A stretch of 49,296 nt of DNA, taken from Calditrichota bacterium (lineage in GTDB: Bacteria; Calditrichota; Calditrichia; Calditrichales; J004). Location of the stretch: positions 1 to 49,296 of the forward strand of contig JAJRVW010000255.1 of NCBI GenBank assembly GCA_024277115.1, read 5' to 3'. The notes under the pieces are model-generated. The model was given only the letters and a program-made list of their open reading frames with translations. It was not told the DNA's origin and ran no database searches. Made by a program: the position numbers and the translations under genes. This document shows positions 18,801 through 27,832 of the stretch, one piece after another. Each line of letters begins with the position of its first letter. Positions within the stretch are counted from its first letter, which is position 1.

Positions 18801-20693
18801 CTTTTTGATAATGCCACTGAAGCCATCTATATATTAGATCAAAACTCGGTATTTTTGGATGTAAACAAAAGCGCCGAAAAAATGTATGGCTATAAAAAAG
18901 ACTACCTAATTGGCAATACGCCCGAAATCGTTTCTGCACCGGATAAAAACGATATGGAAAAAGTCAGCTCACATATCGAAAGTGCTTTTAAAGGTGGTTC
19001 ACCTACATTCGAGTTTTGGGGCAAAAACAAAAGCGGTTTTGTTTTCCCTATGGAAGTACATCTAAGCCTGGGCAACTATTTTGGAAAAAAAGTAATAATT
19101 GCCTTTGCACAAGATATTACCGAGCGTAAAAAAGCAGAGGACACTTTAAAAATTTCTGAAAAAAGCTATCGGGGGTTATTTGACAATGCCACAGACGCTA
19201 TCTATATCCAGAATTTTGAAGGTAAATTTTTGGATGTCAACAAAACTGTGGAAAAAATATATGGCTACTCCCGGTCTTATCTGATAGGAAAAAGCCCCGC
19301 AATACTTTCGGCCCCGGGTAAAAACGATTTGGAACATGTGGGCAAACTGATACAAAAAACCGTTGAAGGCCAGCCACAAAGTTTTGAATTTTGGGGAATA
19401 CGTAAAAATGGCGAAATCTTCCCGAAGGAAGTCCGGCTTAAGCGTGGGATTTATTTTGGACAAGATGCTATGATTGCCTTTGCTCAGGATATCAGCGCGC
19501 GTAAACAAGCCGAAGAAGAACGGGTGAAACTCGAGGCCCAGATCCAGCATACTCAAAAATTAAAAAGCCTCGGGGTGCTTTCCGGTGGTATTGCACATGA
19601 TTTTAACAATTTATTAACTGGCATTTTGGGCAATGTTGGCCTGGCCGAACTTGAACTGCCAAAAACATCCCCGGCTTTGGCCAATCTAAAACGTATCGAA
19701 ACCTCTTCCATCCGTGCTGCCGATTTATGCCGCCAACTATTGGCCTATTCCGGTAAAGGCAAATTTGTGGTGAAAGCCCTGGACTTAAATGAAGTGGTCG
19801 AAGAAATGGGCAGCCTGCTCGTAACATCCATTTCCAAAAAAGTTGTGCTAAAGTATAATTTTTATGATGATTTGCCCGCCGTAGAGGTAGATACGGCCCA
19901 AATAAGACAGGTAATTATGAACCTGATTATGAACGCATCGGATGCTATTGGTAAAAAGAGCGGGATTATCTCCATAACAACCGGTGCCATGAAATGCAAA
20001 GATGCCTATTTACATACAACTTTCTTAAATGACAACCTCACCGAAGGCGTATACGTTTACATTGAAGTATCGGATACCGGTTCTGGCATGGACAAGGAAA
20101 CACAGGCAAAGATTTTTGACCCATTTTTCACAACAAAATTTACAGGGCGTGGCCTTGGATTAGCCGCCGTTTTAGGCATTATGCGCGGCCACAACGGTGC
20201 TATTAAAATTTATTCCGAACCGGGCAAGGGGACATCGTTTAAGGTTCTTTTCCCTTGTAGCAATAAAACTGCCAGCCCGCTAAGCACAGGTTCCGAGGAG
20301 GCCCAACCCTGGAAGGCAGAAGGTACCATTTTAATTATTGACGACGAAGATACAATCCGTGCACTGGGCAGGCAGGCCCTTGAAAAAGCAGGCTTTAAAG
20401 TTATCACGGCCGCAGATGGTCGCGAAGGCATCAAGATATTTAAAAAAGAGAAAAAGTCAATCACAGCCGTTTTGCTTGATATGACCATGCCGCACATGAG
20501 TGGCGAAGAAACCTTCCGGGAAATGCGCCTGCTTGATAAAAATGTCAAGGTTCTGCTTTCCAGCGGATATAACGAGCAGGAAGCGACTAATAATTTTACG
20601 GGAAAAGGCCTGGCCGGATTTTTACAAAAACCGTATCGTGCCAGCGACCTGATTGAAAAACTAAAAGATGTTATAAATAATAATAGCCGTTAA
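15873..20693 (+). CDS. Hybrid sensor histidine kinase with multiple PAS and a GAF domain, interrupted by in-frame TAA
   Basis: Read through, about 1605 residues. In order: an N-terminal coiled coil, PAS domains (about 45-170, 180-300, 305-425, 430-550), GAF (about 560-710), four more PAS domains (715-1225), HisKA with the H-box LSGGIAHDFNNLL, HATPase (MNLIMNASDA, DTGSGMD, GRGLGLAAVLGI) and a C-terminal receiver (LLDMTMPHMSG). It has no membrane helix, so it is cytoplasmic. The start at 15873 is preferred because AAGGA lies about 7 nt before it; an ATG at 15867 abuts the site. Codon 503 (17379-17381) is TAA between GKPQIG and ITMIRKDGS, in the middle of the fourth PAS, and the frame then stays open to 20693. 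Divergent from the hydrolase operon. Confidence 0.8.
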
Positions 20694-20746
20694 AAACAAA
20701 ATAAAACACCTCCCACAAACCACGTAGAATTTTTTTTTAGGCGAAA

Positions 20747-20796
20747 TATTTATTTCCCCTGTTTAGTTCTATATGTAATTTTAAGGGAAATAAATA
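20747..20796. repeat. 12-bp perfect inverted repeat upstream of 20882
   Basis: TATTTATTTCCC (20747-20758) and GGGAAATAAATA (20785-20796) flank a 26-nt spacer. They lie between the end of the hybrid kinase and the small membrane protein gene. Neither side is followed by a T run, so it is more likely a regulatory or structural element than a terminator. Confidence 0.45.
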
Positions 20797-20881
20797 CAAT
20801 GGTACACACAAAAAGCTTAGGTACCGCCCCCCACAATAATTTTAAATTTTTAATCAACCACACCAGATAAAAAGGAAACAG

Positions 20882-21364
20882 ATGTCCGGACTTGAATTAC
20901 GGCCACGATTTAAAATTGAATCTAAATTGCCACCCGACGAATTAATCCAAAAAATATGCAGCACAATAAAAGATGAAGAAGCCCCTTGCGATGGCTCGGT
21001 TGTAACCAACCATGCCGTTTTGCGGGTACCTCAAAAAGAGGCGCATTTTTGGTCGCCACAGCTAAGCCTGGATATTTCCAGTCATGAGAAAGGCTCGGAG
21101 ATCAGGGGTTTATTTGGGCCAAGCCCGGGCGTTTGGACGATGTTTGTGTTTTTCTATATGGGGATCGGTATTACCGGTTTATTTGGCTTTTTTTATGGTA
21201 TGGCGCAATGGAGCCTGGACAAGAACCAACACGCGTTATGGAGTTTGCCTATTGCCATCATCCTCGAGTTTATCGTTTATTTTATTGCACAAACAGGAAA
21301 AAAACTGGGCAATAAACAAATGCATCATTTAAATTCTATTTTAAAACGCGTTTTAGGAGAATAA
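20882..21364 (+). CDS. Small membrane protein, function unknown
   Basis: 160 residues. A soluble N-terminal part (about 1-85) is followed by two membrane helices (VWTMFVFFYMGIGITGLFGFFY and ALWSLPIAIILEFIVYFIA) and a short basic tail. AAGGA lies before the ATG, and the next gene starts 1 nt after its stop, so the two are co-transcribed. I do not recognise the family. Confidence 0.7.
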   Translation: MSGLELRPRFKIESKLPPDELIQKICSTIKDEEAPCDGSVVTNHAVLRVPQKEAHFWSPQLSLDISSHEKGSEIRGLFGPSPGVWTMFVFFYMGIGITGLFGFFYGMAQWSLDKNQHALWSLPIAIILEFIVYFIAQTGKKLGNKQMHHLNSILKRVLGE

Positions 21365-21365
21365 G

Positions 21366-22265
21366 ATGAAAACTATTTCCGGCCACATTGCAACTATATT
21401 ATTTGTGCTGATTTTATTTACGGCGTGTAATACAAATAATAAGGATGCATACACGCAATCCATAAACGAGTGGCATAAAAAACGAATTACGGCCTTAACA
21501 AAAAATACTGGCTGGCTAACCCTTTCAGGATTGTTTTGGCTGGAAGAAGGTGAAAATACTTTTGGTTCCGATAGCTCCAATCAGATCATATTTCCGCCTA
21601 AGGCCCCTAAATTTATGGGCTCGTTCTTTTTAAATGATTCGCTTGTTTCCATAAAAATAAATGAGGGTGTAGATGTTTTGATTGACAGTACCAAGGTTAC
21701 ATCGATGCCTCTAAAAAATGACAACCAGAAGGGCATGCAGGTCATGTCGGACGGATCATTAATCTGGTACATAATTAAACGTACAGATAAATATGGGATA
21801 CGCCTGAAAGATACTGAGCACCCCAACCTCAAATCATTTAAAGGGATCGAACAATTTCCTATTGATGCGAAATGGCGGGTTAAAGCACGGCTGGAACCTT
21901 ATGATTCTACTAAAACAATCCGTATCCCCAATGTGCTTGGCCAGGTTTCAGATTCGCCTTGTCCCGGTGCGCTGGTCTTTGAAATCGATGGTAAAACATA
22001 CAGGCTTGATCCCATCGCAGATAAAAACGATGACGAATACTGGCTTATTTTTGCGGATGAAACAAATGAAGAAGAGACTTATGGCGCAGGCCGATTTTTG
22101 TATGTCGATAAAGTAGATTCTACCGGAACAACGTATATAGATTTTAACAAAGCCTATAATCCACCCTGTGTTTTTTCACCTTATGCCACCTGCCCTCTCC
22201 CACCTTTGCAAAACAGGTTGCCTATCCGCGTCACTGCCGGGGAGAAAAACTGGGGAAAGCATTGA
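21366..22265 (+). CDS. DUF1684 family lipoprotein
   Basis: 299 residues. The lipoprotein signal ends LILFTAC. DUF1684 hallmarks are present: NEWHKKRITAL near the start, GWLTLSGLFWLEEGENTFGS, AGRFLYVD, and the strongly conserved FNKAYNPPC..SPYATCPLPP..NRLPI. The biochemical role of the family is not known to me. It is preceded directly by the small membrane protein gene, with AGGAG at the junction. Confidence 0.88.
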   Translation: MKTISGHIATILFVLILFTACNTNNKDAYTQSINEWHKKRITALTKNTGWLTLSGLFWLEEGENTFGSDSSNQIIFPPKAPKFMGSFFLNDSLVSIKINEGVDVLIDSTKVTSMPLKNDNQKGMQVMSDGSLIWYIIKRTDKYGIRLKDTEHPNLKSFKGIEQFPIDAKWRVKARLEPYDSTKTIRIPNVLGQVSDSPCPGALVFEIDGKTYRLDPIADKNDDEYWLIFADETNEEETYGAGRFLYVDKVDSTGTTYIDFNKAYNPPCVFSPYATCPLPPLQNRLPIRVTAGEKNWGKH

Positions 22266-22388
22266 GGATTGAATGATTACAAGACTGAAAGATCTGGAGC
22301 AATAACAGGTTACAGGTTAAAAACTACAGCTATCCTAAATTAAACTAAAAGAGATATTTTTCGTTGAAATTATTGAAGTTATGGATAC

Positions 22389-22504
22389 GATTATTGTAAT
22401 TTTATTTCAAACCCCAAGTTTGGTAAAAAAGCAGATAAAAAATTACATCTATAAAAGAGGGCATATACAAAGCCCTTAAACAATAATTCGTGAATTAGTG
22501 GCCT
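22389..22504 (+). repeat. Dispersed intergenic repeat, copy 1
   Basis: This roughly 116-nt stretch aligns almost column for column with 33796-33919. Shared blocks include GATTATTG, AAAAATNACATC and, at the 3' end, the exact AAACAATAATTCGTGAATT followed by GGCCT. Weaker similarity continues about 45 nt further. It lies about 150 nt upstream of the aminopeptidase start. The rest of the 22266-22655 gap shows no ORF I trust. Confidence 0.65.
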
Positions 22505-22655
22505 GGGCTTGCGTATCGGCTATGAACCCTTTTTTATTTATGACAGATGTGGTTAAAAACTTAAAACCTGTAACCCGATTGAAAAAGCTTTGTGCCTTAG
22601 TGCCCTTTACGCTTAAAACCTTTAAATATTTCAATTATATAAAACCGGAGACACT

Positions 22656-23771
22656 ATGTTTGACCCTCGATATGAAAAATTAGCTGATGTCCTTGTAAAC
22701 CATTCCACAAAAATACAACCCGGTGAAAACGCCCTGATAGAAGCCATTGATATTCCGGAAGAAATGGTCATCGCCCTGATACGTAAAATCCGCGATGCAG
22801 GCGGCAGGCCACTGGTTACCATAAAACAAAACCGCATACAAAGTGAACTAATCCGCGATACAGACGCCAAAACCATGCAGCAAATTGCGGAAGTTGAATC
22901 TTACAGGATGGACAAGGTTCAGGCTTATTTTGGACTGCGGGGAAGTTATAACATTTCAGAAATGTCGGATGTGCCATCAGAAAAGATGGGTTTATATGAA
23001 GAACACTGGCTAAAGCCCGTCCATTTTAAAATTCGTGTCCCAAAAACAAAATGGTGTGTGCTGCGTTGGCCAACGGCCTCCATGGCGCAGCAAGCACGGA
23101 AAAGTACCGAATCCTTTGAAAAGTTTTATTTTGATGTGTGTACCCTTGATTATGATAAAATGGCCATGGCATCCCAAAATTTAAAAAAATGGATGGAAAA
23201 AACGGACCGCGTCCACATAAAAGGCAAAGGGACCGATTTACAATTTAGTATAAAAAATATCCCGGCCATACCCTGCTCCGGCTCGCACAACATTCCAGAC
23301 GGCGAAGTTTTTACCGCGCCCGTGCGCGACTCGATCAATGGCACCATACGCTATACGGCCGATACAATTTACCAGGGAACCGTTTTTAGTGATATAAACC
23401 TAACCTTTAAGAATGGCCAGGTGGTAGAGGCAACATCGAGCAATACCGATAAATTAAACGCTATTTTAGATACGGACGATGGCGCCCGTTATGTTGGAGA
23501 GTTTGCCATCGGTTTTAATCCTTATATCACCGACCCCATGCTGGATATTTTATTTGATGAGAAGATTGCCGGTTCATTCCATTTTACGCCCGGGCAGGCT
23601 TATGACGATGCCGATAATGGCAACCGCTCCAATATTCACTGGGACATGGTTTGCATCCAAACAGCCGAATACGGTGGGGGTGAAATTTGGTTTGACGACA
23701 CACTAATCAGAAAAGACGGGATTTTTGTAGTTGATGAGTTGAAAGCCCTCAATCCCGAGAACCTAAAATAA
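22656..23771 (+). CDS. M29-family aminopeptidase (thermophilic metalloprotease type)
   Basis: 371 residues, no signal peptide. It matches the M29 AmpS/PepS fold: an N-terminal half with PGENALIEAIDIPEEM, and a C-terminal metal site with IPDGEVFTAPV, GEFAIGFNP, SFHFTPGQAY and NIHWDMV, carrying the expected Glu, Glu, His, His and Asp ligands. It would release N-terminal residues from peptides in the cytoplasm. It stands alone between the dispersed repeat and a hairpin repeat. Confidence 0.9.
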   Translation: MFDPRYEKLADVLVNHSTKIQPGENALIEAIDIPEEMVIALIRKIRDAGGRPLVTIKQNRIQSELIRDTDAKTMQQIAEVESYRMDKVQAYFGLRGSYNISEMSDVPSEKMGLYEEHWLKPVHFKIRVPKTKWCVLRWPTASMAQQARKSTESFEKFYFDVCTLDYDKMAMASQNLKKWMEKTDRVHIKGKGTDLQFSIKNIPAIPCSGSHNIPDGEVFTAPVRDSINGTIRYTADTIYQGTVFSDINLTFKNGQVVEATSSNTDKLNAILDTDDGARYVGEFAIGFNPYITDPMLDILFDEKIAGSFHFTPGQAYDDADNGNRSNIHWDMVCIQTAEYGGGEIWFDDTLIRKDGIFVVDELKALNPENLK

Positions 23772-23833
23772 CGTCAGTTCGACATAAGAAAATGGGACTT
23801 AATTCTTCGAGGTTTTAAAAGAAAACGCCCCTT

Positions 23834-23897
23834 AATGTCATGCTGTAAGCATCTTTTCTTATGGTTTTCCATAAAAAGATTCTTTCAGAATGACATT
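23834..23897. repeat. Imperfect 24-bp palindromic repeat (REP-like)
   Basis: The arms 23834-23857 and 23874-23897 match at 21 of 24 positions when one is reverse-complemented (core AATGTCATxCTGxAAGxATCTTTT), with a 16-nt loop. It lies between convergent genes. The motif TGTCATTC..AATCTTTT recurs as a half site at 42110-42133, so this may be a dispersed family. It could also act as a terminator for the convergent pair. The remaining gap to 24168 contains only a second, 10-bp repeat. Confidence 0.6.
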
Positions 23898-23964
23898 TTC
23901 TAAAACTTTCTGTAACATCGAACTCAGGTTATAATAAACCGGAGCTGGTAATTAATCCAGTTGG

Positions 23965-24006
23965 ACTTTATTTCTTATCAGGGATTTTCTTTTTCCGAAA
24001 TAAAGT
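23965..24006. repeat. 10-bp perfect inverted repeat between convergent genes
   Basis: ACTTTATTTC and GAAATAAAGT are separated by 22 nt. It sits between the aminopeptidase and the 3' end of the minus-strand hybrid kinase. It has no clear T tract. No other feature is seen in 23898-24168. Confidence 0.35.
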
Positions 24007-24168
24007 TTCTCGTCAAAGATGTTCTGTATCCGACGATTCAGAACAAGAACAAAACCGTGCATAGTAAAACAGTGAAAAATCTTTTACAAACGGATGCCAT
24101 CGTTTTAAGCGAAAGTATCCTTTAAAACAAATGGCCCTCCCAGAATTTTGATAATGGATTTTACTTGG

Positions 24169-27100
24169 TTACGATTCTTCCATAACACTTTTGACCAAAT
24201 TGGCAAGGTCTTCCAGGCGAAAAGGTTTCTGGATAAAACCGGCAGGTTTGTGATCATTAAAACGTTCTACAACTTCCAATTCGTTATAACCGCTGGAGAT
24301 TATTATTTTCAGGTCGGGCGTAATTTCCCTTAAAGCGTTGGATGCCTGTACACCGTCCATGTGTGGCATGGTCAAATCCATCAAAACCAAATCAATTTTT
24401 TCCATAGAACTTTTATATTTTTGCAGCGCGTCTCTTCCATCGATGGCCGTAATTATCGTGTAGCCCAAATTTTCTAACATTATTTTTGCAACAAGAAGAA
24501 CAGACTCTTCATCTTCCGCAATTAAAATGGTTCCTTTTGCATTATCATTCAAAGTATTTTTGCCTGTCGTCTTTTTCTTTTCTTCGGCCATATTGTTTTC
24601 TTTTACCGGAAAAAGAACCTGAAAGCTTGTTCCTTCACCTACCTTGCTTTCAATTCGGATTGCCCCTTTATGGCCACGTACAATCCCTAAAACTGCCGAA
24701 AGGCCCAACCCACGCCCCGTAAACTTTGTTGTAAAAAACGGATCAAATAATTTTTCTTTCGTTTCCTGCGACATGCCACATCCGGAATCGTTTACTTCAA
24801 AAAATAAATAATCGCCTTCTGCGATGGTTTCCGGCAAATAGCAAGATTCCAGGTATTTTTTATCACAGGCCTGGACGCCCGTTGTAATTTTTATCACGCC
24901 TTCCCGGTCACCAATGGCCTCCGAGGCATTTGTAATCAGGTTCATAACCACTTGCCTAATCTGTGTTACGTCCGCTTCAAAAATAGGCAGATCGGGCTTA
25001 AAATTAAATTTGAGCAGACATTTCTTGGAAATAGAAACTTCCAGCATCGTCACCATTTCTTTTATCAGCTCGTTTATTTGCACAAACTCGACAACAAATT
25101 TCCCCTTGCCGGAATAGGCCAACATTTGTTTTGCTAATTCCGCCGCCCTCTGCGCTGCATTCTGAATTTCCAGGATACTTTGTTTTGCACCGGAAAGTGG
25201 TGATAATTCCAGAAGGGCCAAATCTGCATTTCCCAATATTGTCATCAAAATATTATTAAAATCGTGGGCGATACCACCGGCAAGTACCCCAAGGCTTTTA
25301 AGCTTTTGGGTATGTTGCAATTGTTTTTCAAGATTGCTGCGCTCCTGCTCCATCAACCTTTGCTGTGTTACATCTTCCTGCACCATTACCACATCACGTA
25401 CAGCGCCATCTTCATCTTTTACCGGATAAATATAGCCACGCCCGATAATCTTTCTTAAAGTTGTCTCCTGCGGCCCTCTGTTCAAATTTGGGTCATATTC
25501 CATCTCCGGCATGGTAACCGTTTCCCCGTTAAACCCCCGCTCCACAATTGGCATTATACCGGCCTGTAAAACCTGGTTATCTTTAAGAATATTGAAGTTT
25601 TCAAGATAATCACTCACTATTTCATCAGATGCATGCCATAGTTTTTTAAAGGCCTTGTTTACCAATCGTGGCCTGCCCTCGGGTGAGAAAACAACCATAC
25701 TAAATGGCGCTTGTTCTACCAATGTCCTAAATTGGTTTTCGGATTCCCGTAAATTATGAATAATCCTTTGGCGTTCAAGTTCTACCGATGCGCGGTGGGC
25801 AAATATTGTTAAGATCGATTTGACATGTTCAACATTATGCATAGGCTTAGAGTGCATTACCACACAAAGCCCGAGCACCTTGCCTGCCGTATCAAACAGG
25901 GAAACACCCACATAAGAATCAACACCAAGCTCAACCAATAAACGATCTTCCGGAAAAAGAAGTTGTACATTTTCAGGATAAACCGCACTTATTTTCCCGA
26001 TTACATGTTCGCAAGGTGCGCCCAAGAGGTTATAACTTATATTTTCAGTAAGTTTGCCATGGGCATAAACAGCCATCGTATCGACAATTTGTGTACTTTT
26101 TTGCGATAGGGTCCCAACAAAAGCATAATCCATCTCTAATGTTTCGGCAAGGTAGGTCACAAGTATTCTAAAAAATTCCTGCCCATTGACCGGCGAGATG
26201 GCTTCCGCAATTTTCTTTAAAGCATTCTCGTTTTTCTTGCGGTCGGTTATATCACGTAATACCGCCTGCGATGCGACTTTGCCTTTGTAATTTATTGGCC
26301 CGCCACCAACTTCGACCACAACATGCGTTCCATCCAACCGGACGAGTTTTTGCTCTATAAAAGGAACGCGCCATCTTTTTTTATAGATCGTTTGGACACG
26401 CTCCTGATGAATCGGTTTATAGTCATCATGTACAAAATCAATAATTTTTTTCCCGATAAGCTGGCTGTAATGCTCTGCCCCAAATAAGCGGACTGCCTCG
26501 GCATTAACATACTCAAACTTACCACCACTATGGATAACAATGGCATTGGGCGATGTTTCCGTAAGGGAGCGGTAGCGTTCTTCACTTTCAACTAAATTAT
26601 CCTGTACCGTTTTTACTTCGGAAATATCCATCACATTTATAACCCACCTGATTATCTCTCCATTCTCATCTTTTACAACAGTCATATTATTTAAGGAGGG
26701 GAAGAGGGTATTATCCTTTTTTTGCGCAGAATCTCGAAAGTGCAGTTTCCTTCTATGCCCGATTTATGCAAATGCGACGAAACTTGCTGATGGCCCTCTT
26801 CATTAAATACATCATAAATTGATTTACCGGTTAACTCCTCAACACTATAACCGTGCATCTTTGCGAAGGTCATGTTCATCAATTCGAAGGTATTATTTTT
26901 ATTACAAAGGGCAATCCCCCATTTGGCATTTTCAAAAATATGCGCCCACAAATAAAGTGATTCTTCATTTTGTTTCTGGAGTATCGCTTTCGCTACCTGA
27001 GTGGATACAAACTCGAGCATGCGCTGATCCTCAATGGTGTAGGCCTGCGGGTCCGAGTAATGCTGAACGGCCATAACACCAATTGTTTTTTTATTGGCGA

Positions 27101-27821
27101 TCAGTGGCACGCCAAGCCAAATGGCCGAGGGCGCCCCAATAGTTTTCGCTTTGTTTAGCTTCTCAAGTTTTTTACTTAACGTATCGTCACATAAAAGTGG
27201 CTTGCCGCTCTTAAGTACATATTCGGTAAGACCTTTGCCTCTTTTACGTGGCGCTACGGATTGCTCCGATGTATCCTTAAAATATGGAAACGTAATTAAT
27301 TCATCGTTTTCCTGGGACAAAGCAATGTAAAAATTTTCTGCGTACATTACTGTTTTGATTATTTTATGGATTGCAAAAAAGAGCTCGCTAAGGTTATGGC
27401 TGGTACTTGCTGTTTGTGCAATTTTATAAATTGCCTGTTGAAGAATTTGTTGTTGCTTTTGTTCGGTAATATCACCGATAAGCACAATATAGGTCAGGGC
27501 GTTTTTTGATTCGGTTATAGCATTGCCTCTGCAGCGGAAATATTTTTTTGTTGGGTCTAAGGCATGTAATTCAAAAATTTTATCAAAACTTTTTTTATGG
27601 GCCAAAAGGTTTTCAATAAGTTTTATTAATTCACACTCCTTTATAAAATCCTGAAAGTTTATTTGATTAGATTTTTTTGTTTTATCACGGCTAAAAAGAG
27701 AAATAAAAAGTTTATTGGCAAATCTAACCCTTCCTGCCTTGTCCAATACCAATGCGCCAATAGGAATGGCATTAAAGGAAAGCAGTAAGAGTTCTTCGTT
27801 CATTTTTTGATATGAAGCCAT
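24169..27821 (-). CDS. Hybrid sensor histidine kinase (PAS/GAF), frameshifted at an A7 run
   Basis: Two overlapping-phase frames make one gene. Part 1 (27821 to about 26720) holds PAS, GAF and most of a second PAS ending FEILRKK. Part 2 (about 26715 to 24169) continues with the rest of that PAS (NTLFPSLNNMTVVKDENGE), then PAS, GAF, PAS, HisKA (LAGGIAHDFNNIL), HATPase (MNLITNASEA, GRGLGLSAVLGI) and a receiver (LMDLTMPHMDG). Inserting one A in the seven-A run at 26717-26723 restores a single frame of about 1215 residues. It begins 11 nt after the stop of the intact paralogue at 27833-30724, so the two share an operon. The shift may be real, a homopolymer sequencing error, or a slippage site. 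Confidence 0.78.
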
Positions 27822-27832
27822 AAATACTCTTT

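Noticed and set aside
22498-22683. 61-codon ORF upstream of the aminopeptidase
   Set aside because: It overlaps the dispersed repeat and the aminopeptidase start, has no ribosome-binding site and no recognisable domain.
26717-26723. dnaX-type A AAA AAG ribosomal slippery heptamer in the hybrid kinase
   Set aside because: The A7 run is out of phase with the classical heptamer (frame reads CGC AAA AAA AGG) and no obvious stem-loop follows, so programmed frameshifting cannot be claimed.
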